Positions 44,133-52,368 of a DNA stretch of 64,000 nucleotides are shown here, in pieces; position 1 is the first letter of the stretch; each line of letters starts with the position of its first letter. This stretch comes from Paenibacillus_S vulneris (lineage in GTDB: Bacteria; Bacillota; Bacilli; Paenibacillales; NBRC-103111). The stretch spans positions 38,765 to 102,764 of the forward strand of contig NZ_BAABJG010000013.1 of the NCBI RefSeq assembly GCF_039543185.1, read 5' to 3'. The notes beneath the pieces were generated by a model. It was given only the letters and a program-made list of their open reading frames with translations, made no database searches and had not been told where the DNA came from. A program made the translations under genes and the position numbers.

Positions 44133-46424
44133 ATGAAAATGATCGAAACCCTATTCTATCTCATGCTGACTGCATCTCTGGCATCCATTGTCATCATATT
44201 GCTGCTGCTCGTCATTCGGAAGCTGCTGTACAAACGGCTTAGCCCGCGCATTTTTCATGTCCTGTGGTTTCTTGTATTGATCAAGCTGCTTGTTCCCATA
44301 GCCCCACAAAGTCCTGTCAGCCTCTTCAATCTGGTCCCGCATGACTTGCAGGAGTTATCGATTGGGCCTAAAGGGAATGCGGAGGAGCAACCCGTTTCTT
44401 CACAAACTGGCTATGAAGCCAGCCCGGCATTAATGAGCACTGCAGCAGACGATTTCGCTCCCGCTCCTGCGCCGAAGCTGACGGAACAGCCGAGTGTCCC
44501 AGCAAAGCCGTCGCCTCAAACGGATACCTATGCAGACAAGCGATACGAGCCGTATAAGCTGCTTACGATCGGCTCACTCGTATGGGTTGCGGGGCTGTTG
44601 TCTTTGAGTATGTATTACCTGTTCGTTACCCTAAGATTCAATAGACAAGTTGGAGCATCCCGCATGCTCGATAATCACGAGGTTCTCTCCATTCTGGAGG
44701 TGTGCAAGGAGAAGCTCGGCATCACCGCAGCGATTCCCATCTACGAGACCGATCGCCTCCACAGCCCATGCATCTACGGCTTGACGAAGCCGAAAATTTA
44801 CTTGCCCGCGGATATCGTAACGATCGCCGATTCCCGTCAGCTGACTCACATTCTTTTGCATGAGCTGACCCATTATAAACGCAGGGACCTATGGTTCCAT
44901 TTCGTATGGACATGGACCGCTGTGCTTCACTGGTACAATCCCTTTGTCTGGCTCTCCATGAAAAAAATGAAGGCCGACCGGGAAGTTGCATGCGACGCAG
45001 GCGTACTCGAAGTGCTGGGCGAGCAGGAAGCCTCATCCTACGGCAGGACGCTTCTTATGCTGTCGCGGTTATTTGCCCGAAGCGCTTCGCCCCAGGTCAA
45101 TCTTTCGCCTTTTTTTGAAAACCATAAAGAAATGAAACGGAGAATTACGATGATCGCCAAATTCAAAAAAGGCACGTACAAGCTGTCCGCGGCCGCTATC
45201 ATTCTCGTTCTAGCCCTAAGCGCCGTTATGCTCACGAATGCTTCGGAGAACGCCAAAAGTGCGGAAGCGGAAGCAGCTTCAGGCATAGCTTCCAAGCAAG
45301 GGAGCCCTTCTACCTTTCAGTTTCAGAGATTGAATGACTGGGCTAAATGGTTCAACAATCTGGAGAGGGCGAATGAATTTGCCGGCTTCTCGTTCAAAGT
45401 TCCCGATTTCCTTCCGGACGGGTATCAATTGTCAAGTATCTACGTTGACGAGAACTATGTGAATCGTACGGATAATCAAGTCACCATCAACTTTGTATCC
45501 AATCACGGTCAAGAGGACGAGAAGCAATTCGAAGTGATCGCCTCCATGGGAAACTTACTGAACGGGGCCCTCTCTCAATTACTGCAGGGGAGCGAAACAA
45601 GGAAAATCCCGGGCCCGACATGGGGGGCGGCACAACCGCAAACCTATATCCAGGATGAGGTTACGTATGCCAATATCCGCGGGATTTTGGTAACCACCGT
45701 GCAAAAATACGAGAATCATGAGCCGGAGATCGAAAAGGCTTTCTTCTGGCGAGATGACACAATATACTATGCCATACGATTTTACAGCGAAGATCATACC
45801 TTAGAGGAAGGACTTCCCCGGAATCGGAGAACGATTTCGCAAACCGAACTGGAAACCATTTTACAATCGTTTCAATACCCGCAGCACATCCAGCATGTCC
45901 GCTACGACGGGAAGGGAAATTCATTTCCGATCTATGGTGAACAAGATTTGCAGCAAGCGGAACAGCTGCTGGGCTTTAAAGTGAAATATCCGTTCGCTAT
46001 TTTGAATAATGAACTCAAGCTTGTGGATTTGGTAATGCTTCAGGCAGGAGATCAGAATACCGGGTACTCCTTCCGGCACACCGTGAATGCGGTTAGAAAT
46101 TCATATCTATCACTAGACGATCCCAAAAAAGGAAGTCTCACAGTCTACCAGAGCAAATCCCCTCTAATTGACGGCTCGCAATTGACACAGATTCGCACTC
46201 TGGACGTGAACGGGCTACGCATTTCTGTCTATAAAGACGACCGTCACGTCTACGGCGGACCTTATTACCGCGATGCCGACAAGACGGAAATATTAACCAA
46301 AAGCTATTACTTATGGGAGCAGAACGGCATTTATTATGCTGCCAACCTAGACGATCGCGATATGAAGGAAGAAGACCACGAAAAGCTTATCAAAGCTTTC
46401 CTTCTCGCCCCTCAGAGAGGCTGA
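44133..46424 (+). CDS. BlaR1-type M56 metallopeptidase sensor (pair 2)
   Basis: About 763 residues. Membrane helices near 10-30, 42-58, 148-166 and 358-374; zinc-protease motif HELTH (243-247) with KADREVACD supplying the third ligand. Beyond the last helix is a large extracytoplasmic region (about 380-763), rich in strands, with two similar blocks (EFAGFSFKVPDFLPDGYQLSSIY and AEQLLGFKVKYPFAI), that looks like a DUF4367-type sensor and not a penicillin-binding domain. ATG 44133 has AAGGAG ten bases upstream. Likely senses an envelope stress and inactivates the repressor before it. Confidence 0.9.
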   Translation: MKMIETLFYLMLTASLASIVIILLLLVIRKLLYKRLSPRIFHVLWFLVLIKLLVPIAPQSPVSLFNLVPHDLQELSIGPKGNAEEQPVSSQTGYEASPALMSTAADDFAPAPAPKLTEQPSVPAKPSPQTDTYADKRYEPYKLLTIGSLVWVAGLLSLSMYYLFVTLRFNRQVGASRMLDNHEVLSILEVCKEKLGITAAIPIYETDRLHSPCIYGLTKPKIYLPADIVTIADSRQLTHILLHELTHYKRRDLWFHFVWTWTAVLHWYNPFVWLSMKKMKADREVACDAGVLEVLGEQEASSYGRTLLMLSRLFARSASPQVNLSPFFENHKEMKRRITMIAKFKKGTYKLSAAAIILVLALSAVMLTNASENAKSAEAEAASGIASKQGSPSTFQFQRLNDWAKWFNNLERANEFAGFSFKVPDFLPDGYQLSSIYVDENYVNRTDNQVTINFVSNHGQEDEKQFEVIASMGNLLNGALSQLLQGSETRKIPGPTWGAAQPQTYIQDEVTYANIRGILVTTVQKYENHEPEIEKAFFWRDDTIYYAIRFYSEDHTLEEGLPRNRRTISQTELETILQSFQYPQHIQHVRYDGKGNSFPIYGEQDLQQAEQLLGFKVKYPFAILNNELKLVDLVMLQAGDQNTGYSFRHTVNAVRNSYLSLDDPKKGSLTVYQSKSPLIDGSQLTQIRTLDVNGLRISVYKDDRHVYGGPYYRDADKTEILTKSYYLWEQNGIYYAANLDDRDMKEEDHEKLIKAFLLAPQRG

Positions 46425-46438
46425 GAGCGAGCTGATCC

Positions 46439-46475
46439 AGGAGGGGTACGTGATGTTCCCCTCCTTTCCTTTTGC
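46439..46475 (+). terminator. Terminator of BlaI-BlaR1 pair 2
   Basis: AGGAGGGG (46439-46446) pairs perfectly with CCCCTCCT (46458-46465), then TTTCCTTTT. Confidence 0.85.
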
Positions 46476-46588
46476 CGGAAGCTCGGGCTATAACTCCGAT
46501 GCTCGGACAAGCGATTCTAAGGTTATCTTCAAGGTGGTTTGATTCGAAATTTGATGGGTTGCAATTCACTTGGGATTTCTTGTCATTT

Positions 46589-46626
46589 TATATCATATAT
46601 GATATATTTATACCATATATGATATA
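46589..46626 (+). promoter_or_regulatory. Double operator of the decayed toxin-antitoxin locus
   Basis: TATATCATATATGATATA (46589-46606), a perfect 18-base palindrome, and TATACCATATATGATATA (46609-46626), the same site with one mismatch, centres 20 bases apart. Typical of autoregulated antitoxins; it lies just before the toxin remnant. Confidence 0.8.
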
Positions 46627-46627
46627 A

Positions 46628-46786
46628 AGTCATCATCGCGTTCTTTTTATAACATCATACAGAGAGGGTCATCTGCTGGTCATGCTCACCGAATTCCGGA
46701 AGACCACCAATCAAACGCCTGATCCAGAATTGCAACGGGCGTTAAACCGGATGAAGGATTGGAAAAGCCGTCATCCCAAGAAGTAA
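46628..46786 (+). pseudogene. Remnant of RelE/HigB (Gp49-like) toxin, C-terminal end only
   Basis: The open frame reads GHLLVMLTEFRKTTNQ then TPDPELQRALNRMKDW and SRHPKK before its stop. This matches the last 35-40 residues of phage-derived Gp49/HigB-type toxins, whose C-terminus runs 'VLLHGFxKKTQKTPxxEIxxAxxRxxDY'. The N-terminal 60-70 residues that form the ribonuclease core are absent: the frame is closed by a stop at 46625, directly after the operator. So the toxin appears deleted in its first half. An ATG at 46682 could still yield a 34-residue peptide. The antitoxin gene follows 70 bases later and is intact. Confidence 0.75.
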
Positions 46787-46854
46787 GAAGTATAAGGGCA
46801 GGGCTGCTTGGAGCGCCCTTCCTCACATCTTGTCTTGATAGGAGGTGATCGCAT

Positions 46855-47166
46855 ATGACAGATCATCCGCAAGGCCCCGTAGATTGGGATGATTTCAAAA
46901 AGAAGATCAATGCGCTCAACGAAACGGAAAAAGAAGTCATCGAACAAATGGCCCGGTTGGTCAGTGAAATCACACGTAGAAGAAAAGCACTCGGATTAAC
47001 GCAGACGGAAGTGGCAAAACGTGCCGGAATCACCCAAGCACAAGTAGCGCGGTTGGAAAATTCCCATACTGTACCTTCCATGGAAACAGTCATGAAAGTA
47101 GCTCTAGCGCTCGGTTTGAAAATCGGATTCGAGGAAGCCGCTGCAGCCCAAGTTGCAACTGCCTAA
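46855..47166 (+). CDS. XRE/HigA-like antitoxin
   Basis: A 103-residue Cro/CI-type regulator: an N-terminal helical part (WDDFKKKINALNETEKEVIEQMARLVSEITRRRKAL) and a helix-turn-helix (LTQTEVAKRAGITQAQVARLENSHTVPSM, then ETVMKVALALGL). Size and layout are those of antitoxins that follow Gp49/HigB toxins. AGGAGGTGATC precedes the ATG. With the toxin reduced to a remnant it is an orphan, which could still bind the two palindromes upstream. Confidence 0.85.
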   Translation: MTDHPQGPVDWDDFKKKINALNETEKEVIEQMARLVSEITRRRKALGLTQTEVAKRAGITQAQVARLENSHTVPSMETVMKVALALGLKIGFEEAAAAQVATA

Positions 47167-47211
47167 TCGATCGGAACATGTTCTGTACCCTATTTCATAG
47201 TCCACCTCTCA

Positions 47212-47237
47212 AGAGAGCCGAAAGGCTCTCTCTTTTT
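47212..47237 (+). terminator. Terminator of the antitoxin gene
   Basis: AGAGAGCC-GAAA-GGCTCTCT (47212-47231) with a GNRA tetraloop, then CTTTTTT. Confidence 0.95.
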
Positions 47238-47284
47238 TATGACGTAATATCCTATAAGTAAACGAGGGACGGAGGAACCGACGG

Positions 47285-48361
47285 ATGAAGCTTCAATCAC
47301 TATACGATGAGTATCTGAATATCAAATTCAACCGGGGATTACCATCTGCTGCTCCGACAGATGGATTCGAATATAGTCTGTGCGAAGACGGTAGCGCGGA
47401 GTTGTTCTTTGTCGGTCATGAGGAGGAGTCGTTTAGGGAGTGGGCGGGTGAATTACAGCCGAGGGATCCTACTTACACAGCGAACCCGGACTGGGAGCCC
47501 GTGCTCTCGGCTTTTTATAAGCAGCTGGATGTATATGATGAACAGATTTTATATTATCTGCTGTTTACTATTAACCGGACGATGTCCATTATCAAGATCA
47601 ATCCGTACAATGCCATGAATGATTTTATGAAGAACTATTGCTTTTTCCAGCTATCTCAGTTGACGCACATAACCAGATTGAATAAGGAGCAGAAGGATTC
47701 GTTAAGAGACTTTTTCTTCTTTTTCTACCTTTACGCTCACCCGGTTAATGAAGAGACCCTTTACTCCTTTTCATTCCGCGGGCATGATCTGGTTCATACG
47801 AAAACCAATATCTGGATGGAGCATTATTTTACTGCCTATCACGATTATTACCGCGATCATTTCGATAAGTATAAGGATAGCTTATTCATAACCCCGCAAG
47901 AAATCAATGCTTGCAAGAAGCTTACTCTGGAGCTGTTACGTTCGATAGAAGGCAAATCACCCAAGCTGATCATGCCCCCGGAGGAAGGATTAGAGGATGT
48001 GCTGCAGCTGATCAATGACGTCAATGCTTTCCTGCAGATGCATTCCGAGGATAAAACAAAGCTGTTCGGTATCATGAGAGACTTTCTTTCTAGCAACCGC
48101 TCTACCCCCTATCACGATCACTGCTTCCGTACACTGCTTCAGAATTACGTCACTTATATCCTTTATTTTCAATTCGAAGACCTTCATGACTTGGTCGATT
48201 ACTTTAAAGACACTCCGCCAGGGTGCAAATCGGCTATCAATAAAATCTTTACGGATGCTATCTTTATTCAAAAGATCATGAGGCAAAACCGTATCGATAT
48301 CGCCGAGTATGAGAATATAATCGAATTCTTCGACGAAGAAGCTCGCAGGATCTATCTATGA
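47285..48361 (+). CDS. Hypothetical protein, 358 residues
   Basis: Not recognised. Soluble, no signal peptide, rich in aromatic residues. A short N-terminal beta part (GFEYSLCEDGSAELFFVGHEEE) is followed by a long helical region with many Phe/Tyr (DSLRDFFFFFYLYAHPV, HYFTAYHDYYRDHFDKYKDSLF), and a C-terminal helical tail (IDIAEYENIIEFFDEEARRIYL). No nucleotide-binding or nuclease motif is visible. Codon use is like the neighbours. GGACGGAGGAA precedes the ATG. It has its own terminator, so it is a single-gene unit; no context clue. Confidence 0.75.
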   Translation: MKLQSLYDEYLNIKFNRGLPSAAPTDGFEYSLCEDGSAELFFVGHEEESFREWAGELQPRDPTYTANPDWEPVLSAFYKQLDVYDEQILYYLLFTINRTMSIIKINPYNAMNDFMKNYCFFQLSQLTHITRLNKEQKDSLRDFFFFFYLYAHPVNEETLYSFSFRGHDLVHTKTNIWMEHYFTAYHDYYRDHFDKYKDSLFITPQEINACKKLTLELLRSIEGKSPKLIMPPEEGLEDVLQLINDVNAFLQMHSEDKTKLFGIMRDFLSSNRSTPYHDHCFRTLLQNYVTYILYFQFEDLHDLVDYFKDTPPGCKSAINKIFTDAIFIQKIMRQNRIDIAEYENIIEFFDEEARRIYL

Positions 48362-48377
48362 TCCAAATGTATTGTTA

Positions 48378-48404
48378 GGCCATCCTTGCTGGGGCGGCCT
48401 TTTT
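48378..48404 (+). terminator. Terminator of the 358-residue hypothetical gene
   Basis: GGCCATCC/GGGGCGGCC stem (48378-48399) followed by TTTTT. Confidence 0.75.
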
Positions 48405-48419
48405 GGCGAGCGGTCAGAT

Positions 48420-48758
48420 TTAAGATAATCTGACTTTATCACGTATCACGTCGATAGCATCGTAAATGAGCTGCATCCGCTCCGTTGACGGCCAATCGCC
48501 GCGATGCTGGCAGCCCCTTTCTTCCATGAGCAGAAACGCCCGCAAATCCCATAGCGAACAACCGGCGAATTGAGGGTCGCGTTCGTACGCTTGTTCCACC
48601 CGGTCCGCAGCGTCGAAGCATTCTTCGAAAGAATCGAACTCGTCGAATGTCATCGCGAACTTAGCGATACCCATCCAGCCCGCCATCTTTTCCGGTACAT
48701 CGGCCTCCGTCAGCTCTTCACTCGCAATGAGACGGTATTCCTCTGCATTTCCAGCCAT
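48420..48758 (-). CDS. Hypothetical protein, 112 residues
   Basis: Not recognised. Small, acidic, helical protein (EEYRLIASEELTEADVPEKM, FDEFDSFEECFDAADRVEQAYE, TERMQLIYDAIDVIRDKVRL) with three Cys and several Trp. No signal peptide or membrane helix. GGGAGGCG lies about ten bases before the ATG, which supports translation. Convergent with the 358-residue gene and about 110 bases from the aquaporin gene upstream. Confidence 0.6.
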   Translation of the reverse strand: MAGNAEEYRLIASEELTEADVPEKMAGWMGIAKFAMTFDEFDSFEECFDAADRVEQAYERDPQFAGCSLWDLRAFLLMEERGCQHRGDWPSTERMQLIYDAIDVIRDKVRLS

Positions 48759-48866
48759 TTTTTTCGCCTCCCCTCTTAGATTATCTGAAAATCACCTTAA
48801 AACGAAAGGGGTACCCCAACGGGATACCCATCACTTTTTCATAGCTTCTTTAACCCACTGACAATC

Positions 48867-49562
48867 TTATGCTTGCTTCCCTTTTGTTCCGCTGTTCAGC
48901 CACTGGAAAATAGCAACGGCTAATACCGAGCCGACAAGCGGTGCGATAAGGAACACCCATAATTGGGACAAGGCTTGCCCGCCAAGCAGAAGCGCCGGCC
49001 CCAGGCTTCTTGCAGGGTTGACGGACGTTCCTGTTAAGGCAATACCCAGAATATGGACGAAAGCGAGCGTCAGTCCGATGACCAGGCCGGTTACGTTTCC
49101 ATTGCTCACCGAGGAGGTCACGCCCAGGATCGTATAAATAAAAACGAAGGTTAAAATGATTTCGACAACGACCGCCATCAGCGCCGAAATCCCGATTCCG
49201 TAGCCAGGGCCGAAACCGTTCTGCCCGAGTCCCGTCGTGGGCATGCCCGCAGAGACGATAATGGCGTACAGAATGGCGGAGCCCGCAATAGCGCCGGCAA
49301 TTTGTGAAAGAACATACCCGATAAAGTCGGTGCTCGTCAGTTTACGGCTGAGAAGCATAGCCAGTGAAACCGCCGGATTGATATGACACCCCGAAATCGG
49401 ACCGATAACGTAGGCCATCGCCACAATAGAAAGCCCGAATGCCAATGCGATTCCCAAATACCCCAGCTCACCACCCGCCGTAGCAGCGCTGCCGCAACCG
49501 AATAGAACAAGCACCATAGTTCCAATGAATTCGGCAGCATACTTTTTGAAAGACGAGTTCAT
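48867..49562 (-). CDS. aqpZ: Aquaporin Z-like water channel
   Basis: A 231-residue MIP family channel with six membrane helices and both NPA boxes (62-64 in CHINPAVS; 182-184 in TSVNPARS). The selectivity-filter positions read Phe42 (LAFGLS), His170 (FVHILG), Thr179 and Arg185, the same set as E. coli AqpZ, so a water channel fits better than a glycerol facilitator (which lacks the His). Strong GGAGGGATGTT lies before the ATG. Monocistronic. Confidence 0.95.
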   Translation of the reverse strand: MNSSFKKYAAEFIGTMVLVLFGCGSAATAGGELGYLGIALAFGLSIVAMAYVIGPISGCHINPAVSLAMLLSRKLTSTDFIGYVLSQIAGAIAGSAILYAIIVSAGMPTTGLGQNGFGPGYGIGISALMAVVVEIILTFVFIYTILGVTSSVSNGNVTGLVIGLTLAFVHILGIALTGTSVNPARSLGPALLLGGQALSQLWVFLIAPLVGSVLAVAIFQWLNSGTKGKQA

Positions 49563-49815
49563 AACATCCCTCCTAATGAATAATCAACCTTATCCATCAT
49601 AAATGATGCAAATAGACAAAAACTGTACAAAGGGCGGGATGGAGTGAAATAGATGTAAAATCCTATTAGTGAATTTTTGTACAAGAGCGTTTGCCCTTTA
49701 GATGATATGCAGGATAGCATCATAAGTGACCACGAAAATTTTATTTGAAATGTAACAGCAAGCGGTAAGGCTCGTTCGTGTAATTGTGACCCTAAAAAAG
49801 AGTTCTCCCCTCCGC

Positions 49816-50730
49816 TTAATCGATGGTAAGAATAATCTTACCGCGGCCGTGCCTGGTTTCTATCAGCCGGTGGGCATCCGCAACAAGTTCGAGCGGGAAC
49901 GTCTGCCGGATATGGATGTGCAGCTTGCCTTTTGAATGCAGCTCTACCAGTTCTGCAAGGCGGGCTGCCGAGCGTTCAGCGCGGACGACACGAAGGCCGA
50001 GCTCCTCAACGAGGTCATAGGCGAAGAACGTGCATATACGATTCTTATCCTTCACTAAGCTCACCGCAGCCCGAAGCCCCTCCCCTCCTGCCGTATCGAA
50101 TGCGGCGTCGACGCCTTCCGGCGCAATCGCCCGTAACCGCTCGACTAGCTCTTCCTCATACGTCACTGGAATAGCGCCCAACGAACGAAGGTAGTCGTGG
50201 TTACGCTCGCTGGCGGTGCCGATGATGGTCTTCGCCCCCCACTCTCTCGCAAGCTGTACGGCAAAAGCGCCAAGTGAGCCGGCCGCACCATTGATCAATA
50301 CCGTATCGCCCGGTCCAACGCCGATGGCTTTCAAAGCGATGTACGCGCCCTGGCCGTTGCCGGTCAGTCCGCCTGCCTCTTCCCAGGTCATGCTGCTGGG
50401 CTTGCTTACGATTTGGTCTGCACCAACGACCACGTATTCGGCATAACAATTCAATAACGCAAAGCCCAGCACCTCGCCGCCGATGTGAAAGCCGGTTACA
50501 CCCTCCCCTACTTGATCGATGATGCCTGCAAACTCATTGCCCGGAATTTGTGGAAGTTGAATAGCTACACCCTGCGGAGTCCAGCCGCTCCGCACGCCGC
50601 AGTCATAATGCTGCACCCCCGCCGTTTTCACCCGAACCCTGACTTGCCCCGGACCGGCCTGCGGATCGGGAAACGACATCACCTCCATAACCTCTGGTCC
50701 ACCAACCGAACGAAATGCTGCTGCTTTCAT
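49816..50730 (-). CDS. NADP-dependent quinone-oxidoreductase-like (MDR superfamily)
   Basis: A 304-residue zinc-free medium-chain reductase. N-terminal GroES-like domain (GGPEVMEVMSFPDPQAGPGQVRVRVKTAGVQHYD, PGNEFAGIIDQVGEGV), Rossmann part (GDTVLINGAAGSLGAFAVQLAREWGAKTIIGTAS) with the AAGSLG nucleotide loop, and C-terminal ETRHGRGKIILTID. No Cys zinc ligands, so it belongs with quinone/enoyl reductases. Divergent from a LysR regulator whose promoter holds a perfect palindrome, so that regulator probably controls it. Confidence 0.9.
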   Translation of the reverse strand: MKAAAFRSVGGPEVMEVMSFPDPQAGPGQVRVRVKTAGVQHYDCGVRSGWTPQGVAIQLPQIPGNEFAGIIDQVGEGVTGFHIGGEVLGFALLNCYAEYVVVGADQIVSKPSSMTWEEAGGLTGNGQGAYIALKAIGVGPGDTVLINGAAGSLGAFAVQLAREWGAKTIIGTASERNHDYLRSLGAIPVTYEEELVERLRAIAPEGVDAAFDTAGGEGLRAAVSLVKDKNRICTFFAYDLVEELGLRVVRAERSAARLAELVELHSKGKLHIHIRQTFPLELVADAHRLIETRHGRGKIILTID

Positions 50731-50868
50731 AGAACAATCCTCCCCTGTTCATAATGTCTGCTTCCCCAAAAATGAGATTTTTTATATAAAAGCGCATTGC
50801 TTTCCTTGCATGCTTTATTTTACAATCACTTGTGAATAAACAAAAATATATCTCAAACCATAGGGATT

Positions 50869-50884
50869 ATATACTCGAGTATAT
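50869..50884 (+). promoter_or_regulatory. Perfect 16-bp palindrome upstream of lysR
   Basis: ATATACTCGAGTATAT lies right before the ribosome site of the LysR gene. It contains the ATAC-N4-GTAT core often seen at LysR-type sites, so it may be the autoregulatory operator shared with the divergent reductase. Confidence 0.55.
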
Positions 50885-50899
50885 GGGAGGGGAAAATGG

Positions 50900-51781
50900 A
50901 TGGAGCTGCTGCAGCTGCAGTATTTTCGAACGGTGGCTCGATTGGAGCACATGACGAAGGCGGCACAGGAGCTGTGCATCGCGCAGCCTGCGCTGAGCAA
51001 GACGATCTCCAGACTGGAGGAAAGCGTTGGAGTTCCTTTGTTCGATAGACATGGGGGAAGGATTCGCCTTAATACCTTCGGCAAGGCATTTCTGGACAAA
51101 GTAGAGAAGGCACTCACCCTGCTGGACGAAGGGAGGAAAGAAGTGTCTGAGCTGGCGGGACTCGAACAAGGGAGTATTCATCTCGCCACATCAACGCTGG
51201 ACCGATTATCGGAGGCGCTCGGCGAATTTCTCACACTTCATCCGGAAGTCAACTTTCGGATTACACAGGCTTCGATGGAAGAAATGACGCATTTGGTGGA
51301 AGCAGGCGAGGTCGACATGTGTTTTACGGCCCTGCCGATCGATCGGCCCGACATAAGCACCGTGTCCGTTTTGAAGGAAGATGTTTATTTGGCTGTTCCA
51401 CAAGGACACCGTTTTGCCGGGAGAAAGAGCATACGTTTGAGTGAGCTGGCGGAGGACTCGTTTATCGGGTATAAGGAGGGGCTTCCTTTTCAGCGGATGA
51501 ACGATTTGTTCTTTCAGGAAGCTGGGATTACACCTAACTTCGTCTGCCGGGTCGACGAGCCTGCCGCCATCGCTAGTCTTGTCCGAGCCGGATTAGGCGT
51601 TGCACTTGTAGGAAATTGCGGCGGCCCGAACTCCCCTCTGAACCTGCTCCGTATTGAGTTCCCCGTTTGCCAGCGTAATTTCCAAATCGTATGGTACGAG
51701 AAGCGGTACCTATCCCTAGCTGCGCGCAAGTTTCGCGACTTTCTCATCGGGTATTTTGCCGAATCAGAGGAAGCAGGTTGA
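50900..51781 (+). CDS. LysR family transcriptional regulator
   Basis: A 293-residue regulator: N-terminal helix-turn-helix (LLQLQYFRTVARLEHMTKAAQELCIAQPALSKTISRLEESVGVPLFDRHG) and a type 2 periplasmic-like effector domain (ASMEEMTHLVEAGEVDMCFTALP, VYLAVPQGHRFAGR, ASLVRAGLGVALVG). Full length for the family. GGGAGGGG upstream of the ATG. Divergent from the MDR reductase across about 170 bases, the classic LysR layout. Effector unknown. Confidence 0.95.
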   Translation: MELLQLQYFRTVARLEHMTKAAQELCIAQPALSKTISRLEESVGVPLFDRHGGRIRLNTFGKAFLDKVEKALTLLDEGRKEVSELAGLEQGSIHLATSTLDRLSEALGEFLTLHPEVNFRITQASMEEMTHLVEAGEVDMCFTALPIDRPDISTVSVLKEDVYLAVPQGHRFAGRKSIRLSELAEDSFIGYKEGLPFQRMNDLFFQEAGITPNFVCRVDEPAAIASLVRAGLGVALVGNCGGPNSPLNLLRIEFPVCQRNFQIVWYEKRYLSLAARKFRDFLIGYFAESEEAG

Positions 51782-51838
51782 ATGGGAATAAGGCTGTATC
51801 CAATATAAAATACAAGGTGTCCAAAGATGCGGTACTGC

Positions 51839-52198
51839 TTACCCTTCAGAACAGGAAGACTTCCATTCGCGGCGGCGGATGTATTGCTCGCCCCATTCAC
51901 CCAGTTGGTCTAATATGAATTGCAATGAATTTCCAAGCTCACTCATTTCATAGACAACCTTCGGCGGCACCTGATTATATACCGTTCTCGTGATGATACC
52001 GTCTTCCTCCAATTCCCGAAGCTGTTGAATCAGCATTTTCTGCGTTATATCGGGAATAGCTTTTTTTAATTCGCTCGTTCTTTTGGGCCCGGGTCCGCAG
52101 TTCAAATGGCATAAAATCAATAATTTCCACTTCCCCCCGATCACTTCCAATGTCGCTTCCGCAGGGATGTTAAAAGACCGAGTTATCTGTTCTTCCAT
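51839..52198 (-). CDS. HxlR family transcriptional regulator
   Basis: A 119-residue winged-helix repressor: TLEVIGGKWKLLILCHLNCGPKR-type start (with Cys), RTSELKKAIPDITQKMLIQQLRELEEDGIITRTVYNQVPPKVVYEMSELGNSL, the HxlR signature. Some members (YodB, QorR) sense quinones or diamide through a conserved Cys near the N-terminus; a Cys is present in LILCHLNCG. Divergent from a flavin NAD(P)H dehydrogenase gene, the usual partner, so a quinone or thiol-stress circuit is likely. Confidence 0.92.
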   Translation of the reverse strand: MEEQITRSFNIPAEATLEVIGGKWKLLILCHLNCGPGPKRTSELKKAIPDITQKMLIQQLRELEEDGIITRTVYNQVPPKVVYEMSELGNSLQFILDQLGEWGEQYIRRREWKSSCSEG

Positions 52199-52253
52199 GG
52201 GATCACCATCCTCTCGTTCCTTAGAATGTACGGTTACTTTTTAGTGCTTATGT

Positions 52254-52340
52254 CACTTTGAAGTGTTTATAGCACAAGAAAGTAAGTACTTCCTATATTT
52301 CTCAGAATACATGATAATTTTATCGTACTTCATTCGAAGT
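52254..52340. promoter_or_regulatory. Operator-like dyads between hxlR and NAD(P)H dehydrogenase
   Basis: CACTTTGAAGTG (52254-52265) and ACTTCATTCGAAGT (52327-52340) share the ACTT/AAGT half-site, with AAGTACTT between them. Plausible HxlR sites controlling both directions. Confidence 0.45.
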
Positions 52341-52368
52341 CAAAAGAGAAATAGGGAGGGTGCCATTT

